A stretch of DNA of 41,206 nucleotides. Origin: an uncultured Clostridia bacterium (GTDB lineage Bacteria > Bacillota > Clostridia > TANB77 > CAG-508). The notes under the pieces are model-generated. The model saw nothing but the letters and a program-made list of their open reading frames with translations. It searched no databases and was not told the origin of the DNA. The stretch's first letter is position 1, and every line of letters begins with the position of its first letter. Below, piece after piece: positions 25,500 to 35,302 of the stretch. The stretch covers positions 1-41,206 of the forward strand of contig CALXJP010000022.1 in NCBI GenBank assembly GCA_944388655.1. Direction: 5' to 3'. The position numbers were made by a program, and so were the translations under genes.

Positions 25500-26192
25500 A
25501 TGGAGATAAATCAAACACGATATAACGACAAATTGCTTATAACCACAGAAATAATAAAAAAGACAGAAGAAATAACTATATATAGATATATCAAAAGATT
25601 CATAGATATTATAGGAAGTATTGTAGGAATTATTATACTCATTCCTATGATTGTTGTGCTATGGATTGCTAACTTTATATCAAAAGATAATGGACCTATT
25701 TTTTATACTCAAAATCGCATTGGAAAAGATGGAAAATATTTTAAACTTTATAAATTTCGTTCTATGGTAGTGGGGGCAGATGAAAAACTGGCAAAATATT
25801 TAGCCGAAAATGAAGAAGCAAGAAGAGAATATCGCAAATATAAAAAACTAAAAGATGATCCACGTGTTACCAAAATAGGAAAATTTATTAGAAAAACAAG
25901 TATTGACGAATTTCCACAATTTATTAATGTATTAAAAGGCGAAATGAGTTTAATAGGTCCACGTCCATATTTGCCAAGAGAAAAAGAAGATATGAAAGAA
26001 GCATATTATTACATCATTACTTGTAAACCAGGTTTAACAGGTCTGTGGCAAGTAAGCGGGAGAAGTGATGTAGATTTTGAAAATCGATTAAAATTAGATT
26101 TAGAATACATAGAAAAAGAAAGTTTTACCTATGACGCAAAACTACTTGTAAAAACATTAGTCAATACAGTAAAAAAAGATGGAGCCATGTAA
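25500..26192 (+). CDS. initiating sugar-phosphate transferase (polyprenyl-phosphate)
   Basis: 230 aa monotopic phosphoglycosyl transferase. A membrane-dipping helix (about 35-60) is followed by the catalytic domain with YKFRSM, the catalytic Asp-Glu in TSIDEFPQF, SLIGPRP, and the GLTGLWQVSGRS motif. It transfers a sugar-1-phosphate from UDP-sugar to undecaprenyl phosphate and so starts the repeat unit. It lacks the long N-terminal part of WbaP/CpsE, being the short PglC-like kind. First gene of the operon. Confidence 0.92.
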   Translation: MEINQTRYNDKLLITTEIIKKTEEITIYRYIKRFIDIIGSIVGIIILIPMIVVLWIANFISKDNGPIFYTQNRIGKDGKYFKLYKFRSMVVGADEKLAKYLAENEEARREYRKYKKLKDDPRVTKIGKFIRKTSIDEFPQFINVLKGEMSLIGPRPYLPREKEDMKEAYYYIITCKPGLTGLWQVSGRSDVDFENRLKLDLEYIEKESFTYDAKLLVKTLVNTVKKDGAM

Positions 26193-26205
26193 AAAAGGAG
26201 AAAAT

Positions 26206-27306
26206 ATGAAAGAATATGATTATATAATAGTAGGAGCAGGTCTATTTGGAGCAGTTTTTGCCTATGAAGCAACCAAAAGAGGAAAAAAATGCTTAGTAGT
26301 AGAAAAAAGAAATCATATAGCAGGAAACATTTATACAAAAGAAGTAGAAGGTATACAAGTTCATGAATATGGAGCACATATCTTTCATACCAACAATGAA
26401 ACCATATGGAAATATATGAATCAATTTGCTACATTTAATCGCTATACTAACTCACCAATAGCAAAATACAAAAATGAACTATATAATATGCCATTTAATA
26501 TGAACACCTTTCATGCTTTATGGGGGGTAATTACGCCAGAAGAGGCAAAGCAAAAAATAGAAGAAGAAAAGAAAATATATGGAGTAAAAGAGCCTAAAAA
26601 TTTAGAAGAGCAAGCCATCAACTTAGTAGGCAAAACAATCTATGAAAAATTAGTTAAAGGATATACAGAAAAACAATGGGGCAAAAGAGCAACAGAATTG
26701 CCAAGCTTCATTATTAAAAGATTGCCAGTAAGATTCACTTATGATAACAATTATTTTAATGATATGTATCAAGGCATTCCTATAGGAGGCTATACCCAAA
26801 TTATAGAAAAAATGCTTGAAAAGGTAGAAGTAAAAATCAATTGTGACTACTTAGAAAATGAAGAACTATTTCAAAATAAAGCGAAAAAAATTATATTTAC
26901 AGGTCCAATAGATGCTTATTACCACTTTTGCTATGGCCCATTAGAATATAGAAGTTTACAATTTGAAACAGAAATTTTAAACATGCCAAACTATCAAGGC
27001 AATGCAGTAGTAAATTATACAGAATATGAAGTTCCTTATACAAGAATAATAGAACATAAACATTTTGAATTTGGTAATCAAGAAAAAACGGTAATTACCA
27101 AAGAATATCCAGTACAATGGAAACCAGGAAAAGAACCATATTACCCAATCAATAATCAAGAAAATAACCAATTGTATGAAAAATATAAACAATTAGCTAT
27201 GCAAGATAACTTAGTAATTTTTGGCGGTAGACTAGGACAATACCAATATTTCGATATGGATAAAATAGTGGCAGAGGCATTACAATTAGTAGAAAAAGAA
27301 CTATAA
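26206..27306 (+). CDS. glf: UDP-galactopyranose mutase
   Basis: 366 aa from the ATG at 26206, which has AAAGGAG upstream. FAD-binding GAGLFGAVFAYEA (about 9-21) and VVEKRNHIAGN are followed by the substrate region YGAHIFHTNN, KGYTEKQWGK and the C-terminal FAD motif GGRLGQYQYFDMD. It converts UDP-Galp to UDP-Galf in the cytoplasm. Its presence predicts galactofuranose in the polymer. Confidence 0.95.
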   Translation: MKEYDYIIVGAGLFGAVFAYEATKRGKKCLVVEKRNHIAGNIYTKEVEGIQVHEYGAHIFHTNNETIWKYMNQFATFNRYTNSPIAKYKNELYNMPFNMNTFHALWGVITPEEAKQKIEEEKKIYGVKEPKNLEEQAINLVGKTIYEKLVKGYTEKQWGKRATELPSFIIKRLPVRFTYDNNYFNDMYQGIPIGGYTQIIEKMLEKVEVKINCDYLENEELFQNKAKKIIFTGPIDAYYHFCYGPLEYRSLQFETEILNMPNYQGNAVVNYTEYEVPYTRIIEHKHFEFGNQEKTVITKEYPVQWKPGKEPYYPINNQENNQLYEKYKQLAMQDNLVIFGGRLGQYQYFDMDKIVAEALQLVEKEL

Positions 27307-27319
27307 GAGGAGAAAAAAG

Positions 27320-28468
27320 ATGATAGTCTATATAATAATGTTATTATTATCCATTGCATTTTTGTATGCAACAAAAAAAGTCAAGAAAAAATGGATAAAA
27401 ATAGTATGCTATATTATGGCAGCAATGCCATTTTTTATCGTGTCCGCCTTTCGCTATGATGTAGGAACAGACTATTTTGCACGTTATGCTTATGATTATG
27501 GAAGAATGTTAGAAGGAGCTAATATCAAAAATTTAGAAATTCTATTTAAAGCTCTGATGTATTTTTGTATGTTATTTACCGAAAAACCATATATGCTATT
27601 TTTCATCACATCAGCATTAATTGTAGGGCTATTTTTAGGAACAGCTTTTAAACAATCCAAAAATGCTATTTTAAGTGTATGTATATTCTTTTTAGCAGGA
27701 TTTTTCTTTGATTCCTTAAATATTATGAGACAATATTTAGCTATGAGTATTGTTTTTGCAGGTTATCCACTTTTGTTAAAAAACAAAAAATGGTGTTATG
27801 CAGTATATGCCATCATAGTAGGAATTGCAATATGTATCCATAGCTCAGCATTCATTATGTTAGCCCTATTGCTATTAACGAAAAAAATGTTAGTTAGCTG
27901 GAAATGGGTTATTCCTGTAGGGGTAGTTATTTTAATTTTGAATGAAAACTTAATGGACTGGATAGGACTATTAGTACAAAATACAAGATTTGGCGTATAC
28001 TTAACAGGAAAATTTGCAAAAGGAGATGTTTCCTTTTTATTCATAGCAGAAAATTTAGTTATCTATCTTATGATGTACTATATATATGCTAAAAACAAAA
28101 AAATAGGGAATGTACAAAAAGCAGATATCTTATTTTTGAATGTACAAGCAATAGCTTTATTAACTATGATATTAGGTTCTTGTCATATGCTATTTATTAG
28201 AACAGCATTATATTTTTCTGTATTCCAAATAGTCAGTGTTCCTTATTACATTAGCAAAATGCCAGTAGAGTTAATAGGAGAAGATTTGAAAAAAATAACA
28301 AGAAATAAAATAAAAATAGATAAATGGATTCCCAAAATGCAAACTATTATGACAGTAATCGTTATATTATGTTTTACATTTGCCATAGTTCGTACCAATG
28401 TAATGAATAATACCAATGAAGTATTGCCATATAGAACAGTATTTAATCCAGAAATAAAAATCAATTAG
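27320..28468 (+). CDS. EpsG/Wzy-like polysaccharide polymerase
   Basis: 382 aa with about 10-11 membrane helices. EpsG-family marks are FRYDVGTDYFARY near residue 45, NIMRQYLAMSIV about 130, and IHSSAFIML about 175, in the usual order. It likely joins repeat units outside the membrane. Context between Glf and the pyruvyltransferases fits a polymerase. Sequence alone does not prove polymerase activity. Confidence 0.82.
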   Translation: MIVYIIMLLLSIAFLYATKKVKKKWIKIVCYIMAAMPFFIVSAFRYDVGTDYFARYAYDYGRMLEGANIKNLEILFKALMYFCMLFTEKPYMLFFITSALIVGLFLGTAFKQSKNAILSVCIFFLAGFFFDSLNIMRQYLAMSIVFAGYPLLLKNKKWCYAVYAIIVGIAICIHSSAFIMLALLLLTKKMLVSWKWVIPVGVVILILNENLMDWIGLLVQNTRFGVYLTGKFAKGDVSFLFIAENLVIYLMMYYIYAKNKKIGNVQKADILFLNVQAIALLTMILGSCHMLFIRTALYFSVFQIVSVPYYISKMPVELIGEDLKKITRNKIKIDKWIPKMQTIMTVIVILCFTFAIVRTNVMNNTNEVLPYRTVFNPEIKIN

Positions 28469-28477
28469 GAGCAAAAA

Positions 28478-30775
28478 ATGAAAGTAGATTTTATAACAAG
28501 ACATGCTATACCAAATTATGGTTCTATTTTGCAAACATATGCCACACAAAAAGTATTAGAAAAACTAGGATGCGACTCAGAAGTAATTAATTATATACAA
28601 TTAGAAGAAACAGGAGGAAAAACCATTGCAACCAATTGTCATATAGAAAATAAAGGCTGGAAATCTAAGCTAAAAAGAATGGCATATTTAATCATACAAC
28701 AACCCAATGTTACACATATGCACAAAAAATTTGCACAATTTAGAAAAAAATATTTAAAACAAACCCAAAAAGAATATCACACCTTAGAAGAATTAAAACA
28801 AGACTTACCAAAAGCAGATGTATACTGCACAGGAAGTGACCAAGTTTGGGCGAAAATTGGAGCAAAAAGCTATGATGAAGCATATTTTTTAGCATTTGTA
28901 CCAGAAGGGAAAAGATGCATTTCCTATGCAGCAAGTTTAGGAAAAAGTAAAATTGATGAAGAATTAGAAAAAAAATTACCACAATTTTTGCAAAAATATG
29001 AAACCATTTTAGTAAGAGAAAATACTGCAGAAGAAATGATTCGAAAACAAGGTTTTCAAAATGTAAAACAAGTTTTAGACCCTACCTTATTATTAAATCA
29101 AGAAGAGTGGAGCAAACTTGCCGAGAAAAACAAATTAGAAAACAAAGAGTATATTTTAGTATATCAATTACATCATAATAAACAAATGGAGGACTATCTA
29201 AGAAAGTTAAAGAAACATACAAAACTTCCTATATATAGAGTTCATCCTTCTTTTTACTATGGAATGAAACCAGGAAAATTTTTATATTTACCAACACCAG
29301 GTCAGTATATTAGCTATATAAAAAATGCCAAATATATAGTAACAGATTCTTTTCATGGTACAGTATTTTCTTTGATTTTCCATAAAAACTTTGTAGATAT
29401 TTTACCAGGAGAAACTTCAACAAGAATTGAAAGCATTTTGAAATTAGTAGGGCAAGAAGAGAGAATTATCAAAGACTTTAACAATTTTGATTGGCTTAAC
29501 CACCAGATAGATTATGAAAAAATTACACCTATTTTAGAAAAAGAAAGAGAAATATCATTACAAGATTTTCAACAAGCCTTAATGCACGGATGTAAAGAAA
29601 ATGTTCAAAATAGTATGGCACAAGAAAAGAAATGTACGGGATGCCGTGCATGTGAGCAATTATGTCCAAAACAAGCCATTACTATGGAAGAAAATCAAGA
29701 AGGCTTTTTAATCCCTCATGTTAATGAAGAATTATGTATCAATTGTAAACTATGTGTGGAGAAATGTCCTCAATTAAAAAAAAAGAAGGAAATAGGTACC
29801 ACACAAGAATGTTATGCAGCAAGAATAAAAGATGAAGCGACTCTTATCAAAAGTTCTTCAGGAGGAATTTTTTCAGCATTAGCTAGTTTTGTTTTAGAAG
29901 AAAAAGGAAAAGTATATGGAGCGGCCTTTACAAAAGATTTTACTGTAGAACATACAGCCATAGAAAGTAAAGAACAGCTAGTAACCCTACAAGGTTCGAA
30001 GTATGTGCAAAGCAATACTAACCATACTTTTCAAAGTGTGAAACAAGATTTAGCACAAGAAAAAAGTGTGTTATATTCTGGAACTCCTTGTCAAATTGCA
30101 GGTTTACAACAATACTTAGGAAAAGAACAAACAGGTTTAGTAACAGTAGATATAGTATGCCATGGAGTACCTAGCCCTAAGCTATTTGCCAAATATATAG
30201 CCTACTTAGAGGAAAAAGAACATGCTCCTATAGTAGATTTTTCTTTTAGAGATAAAGAAAAAGGTTGGGGAAAATATTTAAAAGTTAAATGGAATAATGG
30301 AAAAGTAATGCGTAAGTTTTGCGATTTAGATCCGTATTATCAGTGTTTTATGAAAGGGGATTTAGCAAGAGAAGTATGTTATGCATGCCCATATGCTAAT
30401 ACAAACAGAATTAGTGATATAACAATAGCGGATTATTGGGGAATAGAAATAGAACATCCAGAATGGAGTACCAAACAAGGCGTATCTGCAGTTATGATTA
30501 ATACAGCAAAAGGAAAAGAAATATGGGAACACATAAAAGAAAATGTAGAATATATTCCTACAACAATAGAAAAAATCAAAAAACATAACGAAAATATAAA
30601 CCATCCAACACAAAAGAAAAACATAAGAGAGCATATCTATGAAGGATTAGCTAATAAAGACTTTCAAACATTTAGTAAAGAAAATTTACATTTTAAAAAA
30701 ACAATGAAAGCACAAATCAAAAATTATATTACAGAAGATACCATAAGAAACATAAAAAAGCGAATCAAAAGATAG
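28478..30775 (+). CDS. fused pyruvyltransferase-family / FrhB-like iron-sulfur protein
   Basis: 765 aa with two modules. Residues 1-365 are a polysaccharide pyruvyltransferase-family domain (IPNYGSILQTYA, YCTGSDQVW, TDSFHGTVFSLIF). Residues 385-430 hold two [4Fe-4S] ferredoxin motifs (CTGCRACEQLCP and CINCKLCVEKCP), then an FrhB-like domain (SSGGIFSALASFV, SGTPCQIAGL, VCHGVPSPKLF, FRDKEKGWG, CPYANTNRISDITIADYWG). The same two modules occur as separate neighbours at 34.2-36.5 kb. FrhB-like domains usually handle flavin or F420 and electrons; here a redox step on the sugar or pyruvyl group is possible but unproven. Confidence 0.85.
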   Translation: MKVDFITRHAIPNYGSILQTYATQKVLEKLGCDSEVINYIQLEETGGKTIATNCHIENKGWKSKLKRMAYLIIQQPNVTHMHKKFAQFRKKYLKQTQKEYHTLEELKQDLPKADVYCTGSDQVWAKIGAKSYDEAYFLAFVPEGKRCISYAASLGKSKIDEELEKKLPQFLQKYETILVRENTAEEMIRKQGFQNVKQVLDPTLLLNQEEWSKLAEKNKLENKEYILVYQLHHNKQMEDYLRKLKKHTKLPIYRVHPSFYYGMKPGKFLYLPTPGQYISYIKNAKYIVTDSFHGTVFSLIFHKNFVDILPGETSTRIESILKLVGQEERIIKDFNNFDWLNHQIDYEKITPILEKEREISLQDFQQALMHGCKENVQNSMAQEKKCTGCRACEQLCPKQAITMEENQEGFLIPHVNEELCINCKLCVEKCPQLKKKKEIGTTQECYAARIKDEATLIKSSSGGIFSALASFVLEEKGKVYGAAFTKDFTVEHTAIESKEQLVTLQGSKYVQSNTNHTFQSVKQDLAQEKSVLYSGTPCQIAGLQQYLGKEQTGLVTVDIVCHGVPSPKLFAKYIAYLEEKEHAPIVDFSFRDKEKGWGKYLKVKWNNGKVMRKFCDLDPYYQCFMKGDLAREVCYACPYANTNRISDITIADYWGIEIEHPEWSTKQGVSAVMINTAKGKEIWEHIKENVEYIPTTIEKIKKHNENINHPTQKKNIREHIYEGLANKDFQTFSKENLHFKKTMKAQIKNYITEDTIRNIKKRIKR

Positions 30776-30789
30776 GAGAAGTGTAACTA

Positions 30790-31755
30790 ATGAGAGTAAG
30801 TATTATTATACCAGCATATAACGTAGAACCGTATTTAAAAAAATGTATAGATACCATTTTACCACAAATAACAAAAGAGGATGAAATGATTATAATCAAT
30901 CCTGCTTCTACAGATAAAACACAGCAAATTGCTGAAGAATATGCAAAACAAAATGCTAACATTCATTACTATAGCATAGAAAAAGCAGGACCATCTAAAA
31001 CAAGAAATGTAGGCATTCAAAAAGCACAAGGAAAATACTTACTATTTTTAGATGCTGATGATTATATTGCAGAAAATTACATCCAAAGGATGCTAGAAGA
31101 AACAAAAGAAGGAGAATTAGTTATCTGTAGCTATCGTATGATACAGCAAGAAACAGGAGAGACACAAATCAAGCAATATAGTCAAGAAAAAGAAGAAATA
31201 CCTTTTAGTCAAGTACCTATGTTATATGAAAAAGAATTACTAAACTTAGTTTGGAACAAACTATATGAAGCTAGTATTATTCAAGAAAACCACATAACGT
31301 TTAATGAAAAATATACCAAAGGCGAAGACTTGCTATTTAATTTAGCGTATATACAAAAAATAAAGGGTATAAAAGTTATTCCTGATATTTTGTATCATTA
31401 TATAAGAAGAAAAAATGGAGTCAGTAGATCATATATAGAGCCAATAGAATATAGGTTAGAAAGAACAAAAATCATTTATGAAGAAATGATAAAAGCAAGT
31501 AGAAACGAAAATTTACCACAAATAAAAAAAATTATCATTAATTTATATTTCCATCATGTAAGAAACTATAGTAAAGAACAAAAAATATATGCTCCATGGA
31601 AAATAGCAAAACTCTTTAGAGAAAATATAAAAATTGACTATTTATTACAAGATAATTTAGATGTAAGTCTGCAAAAAATCAAGAAGATGTATGAAAAAAA
31701 GCATATCATCAGAATGTGCATAAGAAATAAAATCATATTAAGAAAGGGAAAATAA
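30790..31755 (+). CDS. family 2 glycosyltransferase
   Basis: 321 aa GT-A enzyme. SIIIPAYNVEPYLKKC opens it and the DxD-type metal site is FLDADDY (about 85). The usual DDGSTD at the nucleotide site reads NPASTDKT, losing the first two acids. A conserved KGEDLLFN and the C-terminal basic helices are as in capsule transferases. It adds one sugar of the repeat unit. The stop overlaps the next gene's start (TAATG). Confidence 0.88.
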   Translation: MRVSIIIPAYNVEPYLKKCIDTILPQITKEDEMIIINPASTDKTQQIAEEYAKQNANIHYYSIEKAGPSKTRNVGIQKAQGKYLLFLDADDYIAENYIQRMLEETKEGELVICSYRMIQQETGETQIKQYSQEKEEIPFSQVPMLYEKELLNLVWNKLYEASIIQENHITFNEKYTKGEDLLFNLAYIQKIKGIKVIPDILYHYIRRKNGVSRSYIEPIEYRLERTKIIYEEMIKASRNENLPQIKKIIINLYFHHVRNYSKEQKIYAPWKIAKLFRENIKIDYLLQDNLDVSLQKIKKMYEKKHIIRMCIRNKIILRKGK

Positions 31756-32785
31756 TGAAAATATTTGTCAATGCATACTTAGAACAAAACTTAGGAGATG
31801 ACTTATTTTTCTATATACTCAAAAATAGGTATCCACAGCATACTTTTTATGTGTTATCTACTTTTTGGAATAATGAAAGCAATGTAAAAGTTTACCGTAA
31901 CCCCATATATAACAAAATCATAAAAAAATTACAAATCAAAAGCATCATTGCCAATCGTTGTGATATTGCTATTTCTTTAGGTGGGAGCATATACATAGAA
32001 GATGAAAATAGTAAAAATAGAAAATTTTCATTAGGAAAGAATCCATACTATGTAGTAGGAAGTAACTTTGGACCATATGTAACACAAGAATTTTATCAAA
32101 AAGCATATGAATTTTTTAAACGGTGCAGAAGATGTATGTTTTAGAGATAAATACTCTTATGATTTATTTTCAACTATTCCACAAGTTCGCTATACAACAG
32201 ACCTAGTATTTAACTTAGACACTACAAATATACACTTTACGAATAGAAAAAGAGTTATATTTTCTATTATAGATTGTAACGAGAAAATGCATCCAAAATA
32301 TACAAAAGCATATGAGCAAAAAATAATAGAAATGACAAAATTAGCACTTAGCAAAGGGTATGAAGTTTGTTATATGTCATTTTGTAGAATAGAAAAAGAT
32401 GAACAGGCAATAGAGCGTATCATAGCACAATGTGATAAAGAATTGCAAAAACAAATTCAAACCTATTATTATAGAGGAAATATACAAGAGGCATTGCAAA
32501 CATTGGCAGATTGCCAAATCATTATAGGAGCAAGATTCCATTCTAATATATTGGGGCTACTTTTTCATAAAAGTATTATCCCTATGATATATAGTGATAA
32601 AACAAAACAGGTATTAGAAGATTTATCATTTCAAGGACAAATGGCAGATATTGCAACAATTAGTCGGGTTACCAGTAGAGCAAATATGGAATGAAAATAT
32701 AAACTACCAATTAGATATTACATCCATTCAAGAAAAGGCTCAACAACAATTTGAAGGGTTGGACAAAATATTAAAGAAAGGATAA
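31755..32785 (+). CDS. polysaccharide pyruvyltransferase-family protein, frame interrupted twice at CGG
   Basis: Three frames join into one 342-aa protein. Frame 1: MKIFVNAYLEQNLGDDLFFY to YEFFK (122 residues). After the CGG at 32121 the +1 frame gives GAEDVCFRDKYSYDLFS through IIIGARFHSNILGLLF. After a second CGG at 32665 the +1 frame gives GLPVEQIWNENINYQ to KILKKG and the stop at 32785, 3 bases before the flippase. All family landmarks (NLGDDLF, GGSIYI, FRDKYS, ARFHSNI) are present in order. Two independent mutations of the same kind in one gene are less likely than recoding. It may add pyruvate ketals or another group to the polymer. Confidence 0.82.
32121..32123 (+). other. in-frame CGG at first +1 shift site (pyruvyltransferase)
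   Basis: Codon 123. AAA CGG TGC becomes AAA GGT GCA GAA GAT after skipping C, giving KGAEDVCFRD. The zero frame stops 5 codons on. Confidence 0.78.
32665..32667 (+). other. in-frame CGG at second +1 shift site (pyruvyltransferase)
   Basis: In the frame set by the first shift, AGT CGG GTT becomes AGT GGG TTA CCA after skipping C, giving SGLPVEQIW. The unshifted frame stops 9 codons on. Confidence 0.78.
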
Positions 32786-32788
32786 AGC

Positions 32789-34198
32789 ATGAATAAAGAA
32801 AAGCAATTATTAAAAAACACAGCTATTATTTCTATAGGAAAAATATGTACACAAGTTATTACTTTTTTTCTATTACCACTATATACAGCAGTATTAAGTA
32901 CCGAAGAATATGGAATTGTAGACATTTTGAATACATTAGTAAGTCTTCTTATTCCTATAGTTACTTTACAAGTTGAGCAAGCAACTTTCCGCTTTTTGTT
33001 AGATGCACAAAAACAAGAAAATGAACAAAAGCGTATTATTACTTCTGTAGTTTTTTTTAGTATTTTACAAATAATAGTGTATATCATGGTATTTGCTATT
33101 GTTAGCCCATGGATACATAATACCTATAAATACTTCTTAGTAGCCAACTTAGTAGTAACCGTATTTTCTTCTATATTTTTACAAATTAGTAGAGGGTTAC
33201 GTGATAATGTTACCTATACAATAGGTAGTTTCCTTTCAGGCTTTTTTACCGTCATTTTAAATGTTATACTCATTGTTGCCTTTCATATGGGGGCTTATGG
33301 TATTTTAATAGCAACATTTATAGGAAACTTAATTTGTGTAATCTATATTATTTTCAAAAAGAAAGTATATCAATACATAAAATTTTCTTATTTCGACAAA
33401 AATTTACTGAAAAAAATGTTAAAATATTCTGTGCCATTAGTACCCAACATGATATCTTGGTGGGTAGTCAATGCCTCAGACAGAACAATTGTTACGGCAA
33501 TATTAGGTGTTGCTACTAATGGTATTTACTCAGCAGCCAATAAATTTTCAGGAGTATTTTTTGCTTTAAATGGCATTTTTAATATCACATGGACAGAATC
33601 TGCAGTACTTAATATAGAAGAAAAAGATAAAGACAGTTATTTTAGTAGAATTTTTTCAGTAACCATTCGTGTATTTGGTTCTCTTTGTTTAGGAGTAATA
33701 GCCTTAATGCCATTTGTTTTTCCTATATTGATTAATGAAAAATTTGGAGATGCTTATTACCAAATACCAATATTAATGGTAGGAATTATGTTTAATATAT
33801 TGGTTAGCTTTTTAGGTTCCATTTATGTGGCTAAAAAATTAACGAAAGAAATTTCTAAAACCTCTATATTAGCAGCAATAATTAATATAGTTGTTAATTT
33901 GTTGCTCATTCAATATATTGGTTTATATGCCGCATCATTGTCAACCGCTATAGCATATTTTTCTATGTTTTTCTATCGTTACATAGACTCTAAAAAATAT
34001 GTAAAAATAAAAATTAACTCTACCTTTGTACTTTCCCTTATTGCGGTATATGCTATTACCATTTTTACCTATTACATCAGAAACTTATTACTTTCAGGAA
34101 TCATAGCATTAGGTGTTATTTTCTATACCATGTATATTAATAGAAATAATGCAAAATTTATTATCGATATAGTAAAGAAAAAAATTTTAAAAAAATAG
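32789..34198 (+). CDS. polysaccharide flippase (Wzx/MOP family)
   Basis: 469 aa with 12-14 membrane helices. NTAIISIGKICTQVITFFLL, EYGIVDILNT and YSVPLVPNMISWWVVNASDRTI are the shared segments with the frame-broken flippase at 2.1-3.6 kb. It flips lipid-linked repeat units across the membrane. It starts 3 bases after the preceding stop. This copy is intact and uses no CGG. Confidence 0.9.
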   Translation: MNKEKQLLKNTAIISIGKICTQVITFFLLPLYTAVLSTEEYGIVDILNTLVSLLIPIVTLQVEQATFRFLLDAQKQENEQKRIITSVVFFSILQIIVYIMVFAIVSPWIHNTYKYFLVANLVVTVFSSIFLQISRGLRDNVTYTIGSFLSGFFTVILNVILIVAFHMGAYGILIATFIGNLICVIYIIFKKKVYQYIKFSYFDKNLLKKMLKYSVPLVPNMISWWVVNASDRTIVTAILGVATNGIYSAANKFSGVFFALNGIFNITWTESAVLNIEEKDKDSYFSRIFSVTIRVFGSLCLGVIALMPFVFPILINEKFGDAYYQIPILMVGIMFNILVSFLGSIYVAKKLTKEISKTSILAAIINIVVNLLLIQYIGLYAASLSTAIAYFSMFFYRYIDSKKYVKIKINSTFVLSLIAVYAITIFTYYIRNLLLSGIIALGVIFYTMYINRNNAKFIIDIVKKKILKK

Positions 34199-34213
34199 TA
34201 GGAGAAATGAAAA

Positions 34214-35290
34214 ATGAAAAAAGTTGCTATTGTTACCATTCAAGATACCAATAATTATGGAAACCGTTTGCAAAACTATGCCATGCAAGAAGTTTTAAGA
34301 AAAATGGGTTTAGAAGTAGAAACATTAAAAAATAATACGAATACAAACCAAAAAGATACTACTATAGTACATATGTTAAAAAGAATAAAAAATAAATTGC
34401 AACGAGTAAAAAAAATAGGAAACGCAAGAGCAAGGTGTTTTCGAGAATTTGATACACATATTCAGTTTGCCTCAAAAGAATTAAGAGAAGATAATGCCAA
34501 ACAATTTGCTAAAAATTATGATTATTTTATTACAGGTAGTGACCAAGTATGGAATCCTTTTTTTGGAAGATTATCTTCTATTGATTTATTAGAGTTTGCA
34601 CCGCCTGAAAAAAGAGTGAGTATTGCAGCAAGTTTTGGAGTAGAAACCTTAGAAGAAGCATATAAGAAAAAATGTCAACAAGCTTTACAAAATTTTCATG
34701 CCATTTCTGTGCGTGAAGAGCAAGGAAAACAAATCATTCAACATATGCAAGGAATAGAAAAGCAAGTAGAAGTAGTTTTAGACCCTACCATGATGCTCAC
34801 AAAGCAAGAATGGGAAAAGGTAATGAAAAAGCCAAAACATATGCCAGAAAACAAGTACATTTTAAATTATTTCTTAGGAGAAATAGATACACAAACACAG
34901 CAATATATAGAAAAAATAGCAAGAGAAAATCAATGCCAAATCATTCAATTGTTAGATGTAAAAGAAAAATTACATCATACTGGACCAAGTGAGTTTCTAT
35001 ATTTAATACAACATGCTTTTATGGTATGTACAGATTCTTTTCACTCTTGTGTATTTTCTATACTTTTTCAAAAACCATTTATCATAGTAGAAAGAAAATC
35101 TAAAAAAAGCATGAACTCTAGAATTGATACATTACTTAGCACTTTTGATTTACAAGAGAGAAAATGGATACCGAATCATACACAAAATATGGGTAGTATA
35201 GACTATGCAAAGGTATTTTCTATATTAGAAAAAGAAAAAAATAAAGAAAAAGAGTGGATAAAACAAGCTCTCAATAGTAGTAGTAAGTAA
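34214..35290 (+). CDS. polysaccharide pyruvyltransferase-family protein
   Basis: 358 aa. Landmarks are TIQDTNNYGNRLQNYAMQ, FITGSDQVWNPFFG, VLDPTMMLT, and TDSFHSCVFSILF. It corresponds to the N-terminal module of the 765-aa fusion and precedes a free-standing FrhB-like protein, so the pair repeats the fusion as two genes. It probably modifies the polymer; CsaB-type pyruvylation is the best-known function of the wider family, but this branch is not characterised here. Confidence 0.88.
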   Translation: MKKVAIVTIQDTNNYGNRLQNYAMQEVLRKMGLEVETLKNNTNTNQKDTTIVHMLKRIKNKLQRVKKIGNARARCFREFDTHIQFASKELREDNAKQFAKNYDYFITGSDQVWNPFFGRLSSIDLLEFAPPEKRVSIAASFGVETLEEAYKKKCQQALQNFHAISVREEQGKQIIQHMQGIEKQVEVVLDPTMMLTKQEWEKVMKKPKHMPENKYILNYFLGEIDTQTQQYIEKIARENQCQIIQLLDVKEKLHHTGPSEFLYLIQHAFMVCTDSFHSCVFSILFQKPFIIVERKSKKSMNSRIDTLLSTFDLQERKWIPNHTQNMGSIDYAKVFSILEKEKNKEKEWIKQALNSSSK

Positions 35291-35302
35291 GGAAGAAAAT
35301 AT

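Noticed and set aside
3226..32667. The five CGG breaks as simple sequencing errors or independent pseudogene mutations
   Set aside because: Not fully excluded, but errors would not choose only zero-frame CGG, always one base, always the same direction, always before a Gly codon, on both strands, with no other damage. Kept as the alternative to test against reads.
31755..32785. CGG read as a reassigned amino acid (Trp or Gln, as in some Firmicutes)
   Set aside because: A reassignment would not change the reading frame, yet homology after each site is in the +1 frame.
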